Source: Bog-756 sp963830165 (lineage in GTDB: Bacteria; Actinomycetota; Acidimicrobiia; Acidimicrobiales; RAAP-2). From it: 64,000 nt of DNA. The DNA lies in assembly GCA_963830165.1 (NCBI GenBank), contig CAWHKZ010000008.1, positions 372,001-436,000 on the forward strand. Reading direction: 5' to 3'. Position numbers and translations under genes: made by a program. Shown piece after piece: positions 42,914 to 51,257 of the stretch (its first letter is position 1; every line of letters begins with the position of its first letter). Below the pieces are notes generated by a model. The model had not been told where the DNA came from and searched no databases. It saw only the letters and a program-made list of their open reading frames with translations.

Positions 42914-45720
42914 ACCTCGTCATCTGCTCGCTCGACACCCTCCGCGCCGACCACCTGAGCTGTCTGGGCAACGGACGGGGGCTGACCCCGAACCTGGACC
43001 GGATCGCCTCGGAAGGCGCGCTCTTCAGCCAGACGTACGCCACCGACATCCCGACCCAGCCGTCGCACACCGCGCTGTTCACCGGCAAGTTCGGCATCAA
43101 CTCGGGGATCGTCTCGCACTTCCACCCGGCGGCCTACCTGCCCGAGGAGACGCTCTGGCTGCCGTCGATCATGCGTCGGAACGGGTACGTGACCGGGGCC
43201 GTCGACCACCTCTTCGCCATGAAGGACTGGTTCATCCGCGGCTACGACGACTACATGCCGCCGCCCGGGCGGTCGCGATCGCCCGGCTCGGTCATCAACG
43301 GCATCGGCCTGCCGTGGGTCAGCGAGCACAAGGAGCGCGACTTCTTCCTGTTCCTCCACTTCTGGGACGCGCACATCCCCTACGTGCCCCCGTCGCCGTT
43401 CAAGGAGCGCTACTCCCACGGCACGGCCGGGCGCATCGACCCCGACATCACCGCCAAGCTTGAGGGTCGGCCCAGCTACCCGCTCTTCAAGCAGAACCTG
43501 TACGACTTCCTCGACGCCATGCCCAACCTGGACTACATCGCCGACCTGTACGACGCCGAGGTGGCCTACCTCGACTTCGAGATCGGACGGATCTTCCAGC
43601 ACCTCGAGGCCGAGGGGCTGCTCGAGGACACCATGGTTGTCCTGTTCGGCGACCACGGCGAGAACATGACCGAGCACGACGCCTGGTTCGACCATGCGGG
43701 CCTCTACGACTCGGTCACGCACGTGCCCCTGGTGATGTGGGCGCCCGGCCGGGTGCCGGCCATGGAGTCGTCGGCCATGGTGACCCTGACCGACGTCATG
43801 CCCACGATCCTCGAGGCACTGGGACTGCCGGAGGCCGAGGGGATCGACGGCCGCTCGCTCTTCCCGCTGATGCGGGGCGAGGCGGCGGCACACCGGGACG
43901 CGGTCATGTTGAGCGAGGCCACGTGGCAGGCGGCCCGGGGCGTGCGCACCCCCGACTGGAAGTACATCAAGTTCCTGCAGACCACCATCTACGGGCGCGA
44001 CGGCGTCGAGCTCTACGACCTCGCCAACGACCCCGACGAGCAGGTCAACGTGGCCGACCAGCACCCCGAGGTGGTGGCGGAGCTCGGCGACCGGCTGAAC
44101 CACTGGGTCTCGGCGCAGCTGGGCGGCCGGCCCGACCCCATGCACTCGGTGCTCGACGCCGGGTTGCCGGCCGTGGCGCGGCTGAACGACGTCATCGCCG
44201 GGCTCACCCGGCCCCGCAACGACGTGCCGACTCCGATCGAGCCGGGACCCTCCCCCACGGCCGGGGTCGCCGCGGCCGCGGTGGTGGGGGCCGGCGCCGG
44301 TGTCGCCGGCGGTCCGGGAGGTGAGGGGCTCGCCGCCGGGCTGGTCCCCTCCGACCACCTCGACCCCCGTCCACCCGGGGACGGCGGCAGGTTCGCCCCC
44401 CACAACTCCCACGAACGGCGCTTGCGGGGAGCCCGCGGCCTCGTCGTCGGCACCGTGGTGCTCGGGGCCGCCGTCCTGCTCGGCGTGGCGGTCAAGGACC
44501 TGCTGCTGTCGGGTCCGCTGTCGGCGGCCGGGGTGGTGCAGCCGGCACTCGACGCCCAGCTCAACATGCCGACCACGGGCACCGTCACGTCGATCCCGGT
44601 CCACGTGGGCGAGGAGGTGAAGGCCGGGCAGGTGCTGGCCAGCCAGGACACCACCGCGCTCGACGCCTCCCTGGTCGCCGACCAGGCCAAGCTCACCTCC
44701 GACCAGGTGACGCTGGCCCAGGAGCAGGCGGGAGGCCAGCCCGCCGAGGTCCAGCAACTGCAGGACCAGGTGGCGGCCGCACAGACGCAGCTGTCGACGG
44801 CCCAGCAGAAGCTGAGCGGGACCTCGGCGACGACCGACACGACGGTCGCCGCCGCCCAGGCCCAGATCCACACCGACCAGGAGCTGCTGGCGTCGGACCA
44901 GCAGACCTACCAGGACGACATCCCCGAGTGCGTCTCGGCCACGCCGCCGGCGTCGTGCGGCAGCGACGAGCGCCAGGTCCAGGTGGACCAGGGAAACCTG
45001 ACCGCCGACCAGGACGCCCTCGACCAGGCCCAGGCCGACCAGCAGTCCCAGGTCACCGCGGCCCAGGACGCGGTCAACCAGGCGGCCGCGGGCGTCGCCA
45101 CCGCCCAGGCGGCGCTGGTCGCCGGCAGCGCACCGGCGACACCCGAGCAGATCGCCGCCACCCAGGCGGCCATCCAGCAGGACGAGGCCGCCATCGCCTC
45201 CGACAAGGACAAACTGGCCGACGCCGTGGTGACCGCACCCTTCACCGGGATCGTGACGGCCATCAACGGCACGGTGGGCGAGGTCGCCTCCAGCAACGGC
45301 GTGCGCCAGGCCACCTCGCCACAGTCGCTGCCCCAGAGTGAGACCACCGGCATCCAGCTCTTCCCCCAGGGCCCGCAGTCGGGCAACACGTCGTCGCCCT
45401 CCTCGGCCGCCCTCATCACCCTCGACTCGGTGCAGAACCAGATGGTGGTGCAGGTCCCCGAGACCTCGATCGGCCAGGTCCGCGTGGGCGAGAAGGCCAC
45501 CGCCACCCTGCCCGCGGAACCCGACTCCACGCTTCCCGTCGTGGTCAGCGAGATCCAGCGCACGCCGGTCACCCAGGGGAACGAGACGTACTTCCTCGTC
45601 GACCTCGTGACCCTGGCCCGAGGCGACCGCACCCTCTCCTACGACCCGGGCCGCACGGAGCTGACCTCGGTGCCGACGCCGGGTCAGCTGGCCGGGTTCA
45701 CCGTCGACGTCTCGTTCTGA
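42910..45720 (+). CDS. Sulfatase/phosphotransferase-like domain fused to a HlyD-type membrane-fusion domain
   Basis: A 936-residue fusion. Residues 1-~440 are an alkaline-phosphatase-superfamily domain: LDTLRADHL metal site (Asp9), nucleophile region PTQPSHTALFTG with Thr49 where sulfatases have Cys, FLHFWDAHIPY and LFGDHGENM (Asp248-His249). Thr favours phosphotransfer or phosphodiester chemistry, as in phosphoethanolamine transferases. An Ala/Gly-rich linker leads to a single membrane helix (~510-530, GLVVGTVVLGAAVLLGVAV). Then come a HlyD-type lipoyl half (MPTTGTVTSIPVHVGEEVKA), Gln/Ala-rich coiled coils (~575-770) and the second half (TAPFTGIVTAINGTVGEVAS). There is no signal peptide, so the enzyme part should be cytoplasmic. 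The GTG at 42910 has GGTGGGGGG upstream. It is divergent from the GT2 synthase. Confidence 0.85.
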   Translation: MNLVICSLDTLRADHLSCLGNGRGLTPNLDRIASEGALFSQTYATDIPTQPSHTALFTGKFGINSGIVSHFHPAAYLPEETLWLPSIMRRNGYVTGAVDHLFAMKDWFIRGYDDYMPPPGRSRSPGSVINGIGLPWVSEHKERDFFLFLHFWDAHIPYVPPSPFKERYSHGTAGRIDPDITAKLEGRPSYPLFKQNLYDFLDAMPNLDYIADLYDAEVAYLDFEIGRIFQHLEAEGLLEDTMVVLFGDHGENMTEHDAWFDHAGLYDSVTHVPLVMWAPGRVPAMESSAMVTLTDVMPTILEALGLPEAEGIDGRSLFPLMRGEAAAHRDAVMLSEATWQAARGVRTPDWKYIKFLQTTIYGRDGVELYDLANDPDEQVNVADQHPEVVAELGDRLNHWVSAQLGGRPDPMHSVLDAGLPAVARLNDVIAGLTRPRNDVPTPIEPGPSPTAGVAAAAVVGAGAGVAGGPGGEGLAAGLVPSDHLDPRPPGDGGRFAPHNSHERRLRGARGLVVGTVVLGAAVLLGVAVKDLLLSGPLSAAGVVQPALDAQLNMPTTGTVTSIPVHVGEEVKAGQVLASQDTTALDASLVADQAKLTSDQVTLAQEQAGGQPAEVQQLQDQVAAAQTQLSTAQQKLSGTSATTDTTVAAAQAQIHTDQELLASDQQTYQDDIPECVSATPPASCGSDERQVQVDQGNLTADQDALDQAQADQQSQVTAAQDAVNQAAAGVATAQAALVAGSAPATPEQIAATQAAIQQDEAAIASDKDKLADAVVTAPFTGIVTAINGTVGEVASSNGVRQATSPQSLPQSETTGIQLFPQGPQSGNTSSPSSAALITLDSVQNQMVVQVPETSIGQVRVGEKATATLPAEPDSTLPVVVSEIQRTPVTQGNETYFLVDLVTLARGDRTLSYDPGRTELTSVPTPGQLAGFTVDVSF

Positions 45721-46177
45721 CCGCTGCGGTGCTCCCCGGCCGCAGCCGGCGGACGGGGGTGCGCAGGGGTGCACCGGTCCCATGGTCCCGGCCGGGCAGT
45801 CCTGGGGGGTGGTCGGATCGGACGGGCGGCGACCGGCGGATCGGACGGTGACGGGCAGTCCTGGGGGCGGCCGGGCGGTGATAGGCGGATCGGACGGTCG
45901 CGGACATTCCTCGGGGAGGCCGGGCGGGCGGTGACGGTCGGGCCGGGCGGTGACGGTCGGGCCGGGCGGTGACGGGTGGCCTGGGGGCCTGGCGGGCGGT
46001 GACGCACAGTGCCGGGGGGCGGGTCGTCTGGCGAGAGGCCGGCGGGCCGGCTCCCCGGCGGAAAATCGGGGGCGCCGTCGGCTCCGATGGCGATCCGTAC
46101 GAGCGTCGGTTCCCGGGTGCGTGCAGGAAGCCGACGTTCTCCGCCGGGAGGTCGCCCGGTGGCCTGCCGCTGTCGGC
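45721..46177. repeat. 457-bp intergenic region with degenerate G+C-rich repeats
   Basis: The gap between the convergent fusion gene and GH26-like gene is about 80% G+C. It contains 2.6 exact copies of a 19-bp unit starting GGGCGGTGACGG (45926-45976). Before it are two degenerate copies of a longer block built from GGGCAGTCCTGGGG and GGCGGATCGGACGGT (about 45796-45898). Nothing coding is supported. Confidence 0.75.
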
Positions 46178-47293
46178 TCAGCTCCCGGCGAACGGGTAGT
46201 CGAAGTAGGGGGTCTGGGCCAGGTCCGCGAACTGGTCGGCACCCAGGTCGCCCGGGGCATTCACCAGTGTCCAGTCCGAGTCCGACTTCGAGTCGTAGTA
46301 GAGGACGGCGTGGACGTCGGGCATGCTCGCCGGCAGGGTGGTGGCCAGCGTGGCCAGGTAGGACTGCTGGTCGGTGGTGGCCCCGGTCTCGCCGATGACG
46401 AGCGGCTTGTCGTGGGTCGCCCAGTAGGCGTAGAAGGGCAGGAACTGGTCGATGGTGGTGGTCGGATTCTGCTTGCGGTCGTAGCCGTCCCAACCGATCC
46501 AGTCCACGTAGCTGTCGCCCGGATAGTACGCGGAGGCGAAGGACGGTCCGTTGATCGACGGGCACCAGACGAAGGCCACGTTGGTCGCTCCCTGGTCCTG
46601 GAAGATCGTCCAGATGTGCTGCCAGGCCTCGATGTAGCCGGTGGCGCCGAGCGAGCCCAGGCACCCGGCGGTGCGGGACAGTCCGGTGAGGTTCATCTCC
46701 CAGAACCAGCGCAGGAACACCGGTCGCCCGTAGGCCGCCAGCGAGTCGGCGTAGGAGGAGATGAGGGCGTCCTGGCTGCCGTTGATGATCGAGGCGTCCG
46801 AGGTGCAGGTCCAGTCGATGAACGGGGTGGCCCCCGTGGCCGCCAGCGCGGCGAGCGTCGAGGTCCGGACCGGCGTGGCCCAGGGCTGGTACACGTGCAC
46901 GAGGCCCAGCGACCGGCCGATGTTCCCGTCGAAGTTGCCCAGCTGGGTGAGCTCGAGCCGGACGTCGCCCTGGGCCTGGATCTCGTTGACGTGGGGGGCG
47001 ACGAAGGCGCCGAGGTAGGCGCCGTCCGCCGGCACGGCCGGCTTGACCAGTGCGGACGACGACACCCGGGGGGCCGGCCCGCCCGTCGCCGCCCGGGCCA
47101 CGGCCGCGGTGGTGACCGAGGCGAGGGCGGCCAGGGCGGCGAGGCCCACGACCAGCTGGCGGACCCGGGTACCCGCCGCGGAACGGCTCGGGACGTGGTG
47201 ACGGTCGTGGTCGTCCCGGCCGCTGGGCGGACCGCTGACGGCGGGCCCGATGGCCCGGCCCCCGATGTCCGTCTCGTCGTGTGGTGTCGTCAT
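46178..47293 (-). CDS. Secreted or membrane-anchored GH26-like glycoside hydrolase
   Basis: A 371-residue protein. A polar start and a membrane or signal segment (VRQLVVGLAALAALASVTTA, ~45-65) precede a (beta/alpha)8-type domain: AYLGAFVAPHVNEIQ, LGLVHVYQPW, PFIDWTCTSD, PVFLRWFWEMN (candidate acid/base Glu), FVWCPSINGPSFASAYYPGD, VDWIGWDGYDR and KPLVIGETGA (candidate nucleophile Glu). This is the GH26 layout, whose members are mannanases and beta-1,3-xylanases/glucanases; specificity is not visible. The ATG at 47293 lies 15 bp after the stop of the RCC1 protein, on the same strand. Confidence 0.8.
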   Translation of the reverse strand: MTTPHDETDIGGRAIGPAVSGPPSGRDDHDRHHVPSRSAAGTRVRQLVVGLAALAALASVTTAAVARAATGGPAPRVSSSALVKPAVPADGAYLGAFVAPHVNEIQAQGDVRLELTQLGNFDGNIGRSLGLVHVYQPWATPVRTSTLAALAATGATPFIDWTCTSDASIINGSQDALISSYADSLAAYGRPVFLRWFWEMNLTGLSRTAGCLGSLGATGYIEAWQHIWTIFQDQGATNVAFVWCPSINGPSFASAYYPGDSYVDWIGWDGYDRKQNPTTTIDQFLPFYAYWATHDKPLVIGETGATTDQQSYLATLATTLPASMPDVHAVLYYDSKSDSDWTLVNAPGDLGADQFADLAQTPYFDYPFAGS

Positions 47294-47307
47294 GGGCTGC
47301 TCCCGGC

Positions 47308-49812
47308 TCAGATGATTCCGACGATCGGGGCCGGCGGATCGGACGCGCCCCCGAGGTACGGCGCGTCGCCGAAGGCGAAGACCCCGCCGTCGGCGCCGAC
47401 CAGCCAGTAGCCCCGGTTGTCGCCGGTCGCGGCGATCCCGACGATCGGGGCGGAGAGGGCCACGTAGCGCAGGCTGCCCTCGAAGGCGGCGCTCCCGTAG
47501 GGGAAGACCGACCCGTCCCGGGTGACCAGCCAGTAGCCGTTGCCGTCGCCGGTCACGGCCATGCCCACCACCGGGTCGAGGGTCATCTCGCCACCGGCCG
47601 AGCCGTGGAACGCGGCGTCCCCGTAGGCGAAGACGCCGCCGTCGGAGGCCACCAGCCAGTAGCCCCGGCCGTCGGAGGTGGCCGCCATGCCGACGATGGG
47701 CGCCACCAACGGCGTGCCGCCGGCCGACCCGTAGAACCCGGCGTCGCCGAAGGCGAACACGCCGCCGTCGGATGCCACCTCCCAGTAGCCGTCCCCGCCG
47801 GGCGTGGACGCCATCCCGACGATGGGTCTGTTGAGCGGATGCCCGCCCATCGAGCCCTCGAACCGGGCGCTCCCGAATGCGAAGATGCCGCCGTCGGAGG
47901 CCACCTCCCAGTAGCCGTCGTGGAGCGGGGTGTAGGCCGCACCGACGACGGGTGCGTCGAGCGGGGTGCCCGTCATCGACCCGAAGAATCCGGGCGACGG
48001 CGACCCCTCCGTCGTGATCGACCCGTCGGCCCCCACCACCGCGTAGCCCCCGGTGGCCCCGGCGAGCGTCAGGGTGGCGGCCGGACCGGTCTCGAACGAA
48101 TAGTCCGTGGCCGACAGCGTGCCCTGGGTGCAGGTGATCGGGTAGGTGCCCCGGAAGGAGCCCCCCTCGGCCGTGGTGGTGCACGAGGCCTGGCCGGAGA
48201 CGACGGACGGGGTGTTGCCGTCCTTGAACCCGACCAGGTGGTAGGTGAGCGTGGGCAGCGGCTGGCCGGCGGTGCCGGTGGTGGCGTCGGGAACGATCTC
48301 GAGCACGGCCCGGGCCACGGTGAAGGAGGTGGTGGCAGCGGCCGGATAGTAGAGGAACGAGCCCGCCTGGGTGGCCGTCACCGTGCAGGTCCCGACCCCG
48401 ATCACGAGCAGGTGGGCCAGAGGACCGGTGCACGAACCGGAGGCCGTGGCCGTGGTCCCGAGGCCCGAACTCACGTTCGGGGCGACGTCGAGGGGCGGGT
48501 CGCCGTAGGTGGTGACCGGGACGGCGGGGAACGTCACGGTCTGGTCCGACCGGGTCACGAGGAAGGCGGCCGACGAGTCGGGTCCGGCGAACAGCCCCGT
48601 CGCCAGCGTGCCCGGCGGCAGGCTCGCCATCGCCTCGGGCCCCACGCCGTTCAGGCCCGTGTTCCCGTCTCCGAGCTGGCCGTAGTAGTCACCGCCCCAG
48701 ACCCACGGCGCACCGTCGGAGGTGAGGGCATAGGAGCTGTCCTCGCCGGCGGCGATCGAGACGTAGACCGTGGATCGCGGCAGCCCGCTCGGCTGCACCG
48801 GCACGTCGCTGTCCTGCGGCTCGAGATCGACGAGCGGGGTGGCCAGCTGCCCGAAGACATCGGATCCCCAGCCGAAGACCTGCCCGGCCGTCGTGAGGGC
48901 CAGGCTGTGCGCCCCGCCGGCGGCGACCATGGTCACCGGGGCGCCGGCCGGCATGTCCACCTCCGTGGGCACGGCCGCGTCGTCGAACGAGCCGTCACCC
49001 AGTTGTCCGGAGGCGCCCATCCCCCACGCCCACACCGACCCGTCGGAGCCCACGGCCAGGCTGTGGGTGGTGCCGGCCGCCACGTCGGTGAACGTGATGC
49101 CCGACGGTGGGACCACGGCCACCGGGGTGTCGGACGACGCCGTCGTGCCGTCGCCGAGCTCGCCGAGGCTGTTGTCGCCCCAGACGTAGAGCTCGCCGGT
49201 CGAGGTGAGGGCCATGCTGTGATCGCCGCCCGCCGACACCTGGGTGACGACCGTTCCCGCCGGGAGGTCGACCTCGGTGGGCGTCGTGCGCACGGCGGTG
49301 GAGCCGTCGCCGAGCTGGCCGTCGAGACCGGCGCCCCAGGCGTAGACCTGGCCGGTCGAGGTGAGCGCGAGGACGTGGCTGCTGCCCGCCGCCACCTGGC
49401 TGATGGTGGTGCCGGCGGGGAAGGCCACCGCGACCGGCGTGGTGCTCGACGCCGTGGCCCCGTCGCCCAGTTCGCCGAGGAGCCCGTCGCCCCATGTCTC
49501 GACCGTGCCCGCGGCGGTGAGGCCGACGCTGAACGATCCTCCGGCGGCCACCGACGCCATGGTCGTGCCCGACGGGAGGTCGACGGTGACGGGCGCCGTC
49601 ACCCCGGTCGCCGATCCCCCACCGAGCTCGCCGTTGCCGACCTGGCCCGAGTCGTTGCCGCCCCAGCCGTACAGGGCACGGGACGCGAGGGCGGCGCCCT
49701 CCAGCAGCCGGAAGCGGTGGGAGGACGCCTCCCCCCGGGACGACCCCGACAGTGCGGCCGCCGGGGCGGCTGCGGCGGCGAGCACGAGGAGGGTCACCAC
49801 GGCAACGCGCAC
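47308..49812 (-). CDS. Large exported RCC1-repeat protein with C-terminal GYW repeats
   Basis: An 834-residue exported protein (signal VRVAVVTLLVLAAAAAPAAA). Residues ~30-420 hold about seven RCC1-like blades (VAAGGSFSVGLTAAGTVETWG; VAAGSSHVLALTSTGQVYAWG), a predicted beta-propeller. Residues ~430-570 contain Ig-like/MBG-type strands (TVTFPAVPVTTYGDPPLDVA). The C-terminus (~580-834) has six ~43-residue repeats around GYWEVASDGGIFAFGSARFE. Similar GYW repeats are frequent in secreted actinobacterial proteins, especially Acidimicrobiia as I recall. GTG at 49812 gives a normal signal peptide; the frame is open to GTG 49980, where two TATAGT hexamers suggest the promoter. A binding or adhesion role is inferred. 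Confidence 0.75.
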   Translation of the reverse strand: MRVAVVTLLVLAAAAAPAAALSGSSRGEASSHRFRLLEGAALASRALYGWGGNDSGQVGNGELGGGSATGVTAPVTVDLPSGTTMASVAAGGSFSVGLTAAGTVETWGDGLLGELGDGATASSTTPVAVAFPAGTTISQVAAGSSHVLALTSTGQVYAWGAGLDGQLGDGSTAVRTTPTEVDLPAGTVVTQVSAGGDHSMALTSTGELYVWGDNSLGELGDGTTASSDTPVAVVPPSGITFTDVAAGTTHSLAVGSDGSVWAWGMGASGQLGDGSFDDAAVPTEVDMPAGAPVTMVAAGGAHSLALTTAGQVFGWGSDVFGQLATPLVDLEPQDSDVPVQPSGLPRSTVYVSIAAGEDSSYALTSDGAPWVWGGDYYGQLGDGNTGLNGVGPEAMASLPPGTLATGLFAGPDSSAAFLVTRSDQTVTFPAVPVTTYGDPPLDVAPNVSSGLGTTATASGSCTGPLAHLLVIGVGTCTVTATQAGSFLYYPAAATTSFTVARAVLEIVPDATTGTAGQPLPTLTYHLVGFKDGNTPSVVSGQASCTTTAEGGSFRGTYPITCTQGTLSATDYSFETGPAATLTLAGATGGYAVVGADGSITTEGSPSPGFFGSMTGTPLDAPVVGAAYTPLHDGYWEVASDGGIFAFGSARFEGSMGGHPLNRPIVGMASTPGGDGYWEVASDGGVFAFGDAGFYGSAGGTPLVAPIVGMAATSDGRGYWLVASDGGVFAYGDAAFHGSAGGEMTLDPVVGMAVTGDGNGYWLVTRDGSVFPYGSAAFEGSLRYVALSAPIVGIAATGDNRGYWLVGADGGVFAFGDAPYLGGASDPPAPIVGII
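47325..48050. repeat. Six tandem ~43-codon repeats in the RCC1/GYW protein
   Basis: DNA-level repetition of about 129 bp encodes the six GYW...DGG...FG units at the C-terminus of the RCC1 protein. Copies two to four are the most alike. Unequal recombination could change the number without shifting frame. Confidence 0.6.
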
Positions 49813-49988
49813 CTGCTCGGCCCTCGGTCGACCCGCCGGGGGCGCGTCGTCCTCGCGACGGTGCCTACCCGTGCCCTGCCCCACTCCTCGACCCACGTGA
49901 TCCCCCTGCCCGGGAATTCCGGTGCGGGACGGCCGCCGCACCGCGGCCCCACCGTCACCCTGGCGGGGCCCCTCTGTCACTCTCAGTG

Positions 49989-50005
49989 ACTATAGCACCA
50001 CTATA
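49989..50005 (-). promoter_or_regulatory. Tandem -10 elements upstream of the RCC1 protein
   Basis: Two TATAGT hexamers (minus strand, 49994-49989 and 50005-50000) lie 11 bp apart in an A+T-rich patch. GTCAC and GTGAC arms 5 nt apart (49976-49990) sit beside them. This is the probable promoter, perhaps with an operator. Confidence 0.45.
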
Positions 50006-50090
50006 CGTGCTTAGAGCGGGGGCAGGTGCGTCCGGGAGAGATGCTCCCGGGACCGCTCACCCGGGGTGGCAGATCACCGGGGGTGGCGGT

Positions 50091-51116
50091 TCACTGGGGG
50101 TGGAAGTAGGGATCGCCGGCCAGGTGGGCGAAGGCCTCCAGTCCGGCCGGGGTGAACTGCCAGGTCGCGAGCGGCCCGCGGGCGTCGAAGTAGACGACGG
50201 CCTTCACGGCCGGGAGCGTCGGGGCGTCGGTGGCGATGCTGTCGATGTAGCCGGGCTGGGCGTCGCCGGCCGCGCCCGTCTCCGCCACCATCAGCGGCTT
50301 GCCCTGTCCCTGCCACTCGTCGACGAAGGCGCTGAACAGCGTGGCGAAGGTCTGGGTCCCGTCGTGGTCGTAGCCGTCGACACCGATCCAGTCGACCTCG
50401 TCGGCACCGGGGAAGTAGGGCGTCGGGTCGACACCGCTCAGCGCCGGGCACCACACGAACGAGACGTTGGTGGCTCCCGCCTGTCGGAACAGCGTGCGGA
50501 TGTGGTCCCACGCGCTCACGAAGGCGGCCGGGCCGCCGACCTGGGGATGGGAGGCGACCAGGTTCATCTCCCAACACCAGCGCAGGAACACCGGGCCCCC
50601 GAAGTCCTTGAGGGCCGTGGCGTAGGCGGTGATGAGGGCGTCGTCCGCCCCGCCGGACAGCCCGGACACGTCGGGTCCGCAGCCCCAGTCGAGGATCGGG
50701 ACCGACCCGTCGGCCACCACGGCGCGCAGCTCGGTCACCGGTGCCGGCCTGGCCCACGGCGCGTAGATGTGGAGGAGTCCGAGCGGTCGTCCGGTGGCGG
50801 CCAGCACCTTGGGCACGGCGCCCTGTTCGACGGCGAACGACGACTGGCCGGTGACCGGCTCGGACGGATGGAGCCACGCCCCGAGGTAGGCGCCGGTCGT
50901 CGGCACCGCCGGTGCCGGATCGGGACCGGCGGTGGCGTCGTGGGCCCCACCGCTCCCGGTCGTCGACGTGTGCACCGGGGTCGCCGAGTAGGAGCCGCCG
51001 CAGGCGGCCAGGAGCAGCGCGCCGGTGGTCACGACCGCCAAGGCTGCGGCCACCCGGGCCCGTCGGGGGGTGGCGCGCCGTTGCGGGTCGGGTGACGTCC
51101 GGCGAGGGGTGGTCAT
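50091..51116 (-). CDS. GH26-like lipoprotein glycoside hydrolase
   Basis: A 341-residue lipoprotein. The lipobox LLAAC at Cys31-33 follows a short basic signal (RRARVAAALAVVTTGALLLA). A GH26-like domain follows: AYLGAWLHPSEPVTGQS, LGLLHIYAPW, PILDWGCGPD, PVFLRWCWEMNLV (candidate acid/base), FVWCPALSG, DWIGVDGYDH and KPLMVAETGA (candidate nucleophile). It is a paralog of the enzyme at 46178-47293 with the same active-site order. Both face outward, one membrane-anchored or secreted, one lipid-anchored. The ATG at 51116 with GGGAG upstream. Candidate substrate is a surface or environmental beta-glycan. Confidence 0.82.
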   Translation of the reverse strand: MTTPRRTSPDPQRRATPRRARVAAALAVVTTGALLLAACGGSYSATPVHTSTTGSGGAHDATAGPDPAPAVPTTGAYLGAWLHPSEPVTGQSSFAVEQGAVPKVLAATGRPLGLLHIYAPWARPAPVTELRAVVADGSVPILDWGCGPDVSGLSGGADDALITAYATALKDFGGPVFLRWCWEMNLVASHPQVGGPAAFVSAWDHIRTLFRQAGATNVSFVWCPALSGVDPTPYFPGADEVDWIGVDGYDHDGTQTFATLFSAFVDEWQGQGKPLMVAETGAAGDAQPGYIDSIATDAPTLPAVKAVVYFDARGPLATWQFTPAGLEAFAHLAGDPYFHPQ

Positions 51117-51257
51117 CGACCGTCGATGCTCCCACACGTCGCGACCTCTCCGGTCGCACGGAGGCCGCGCCGCCGACGTCGAGCGGCGACCGACACGCGT
51201 CGCGGCGCGTCGCCTCCACCGGGGTCGGGCCGCGTCCCGTGATTAGGATCGTCGCCC

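Noticed and set aside
42673..46260. A 1195-codon minus-strand frame opposite the HlyD fusion
   Set aside because: Antisense shadow of a clear sulfatase-HlyD protein; no domain, start signal or ribosome site supports it.
47281..49989. A 902-codon plus-strand frame opposite the RCC1 protein
   Set aside because: The minus-strand frame has a signal peptide and RCC1/GYW repeats; the plus-strand translation is repetitive Gly/Arg.
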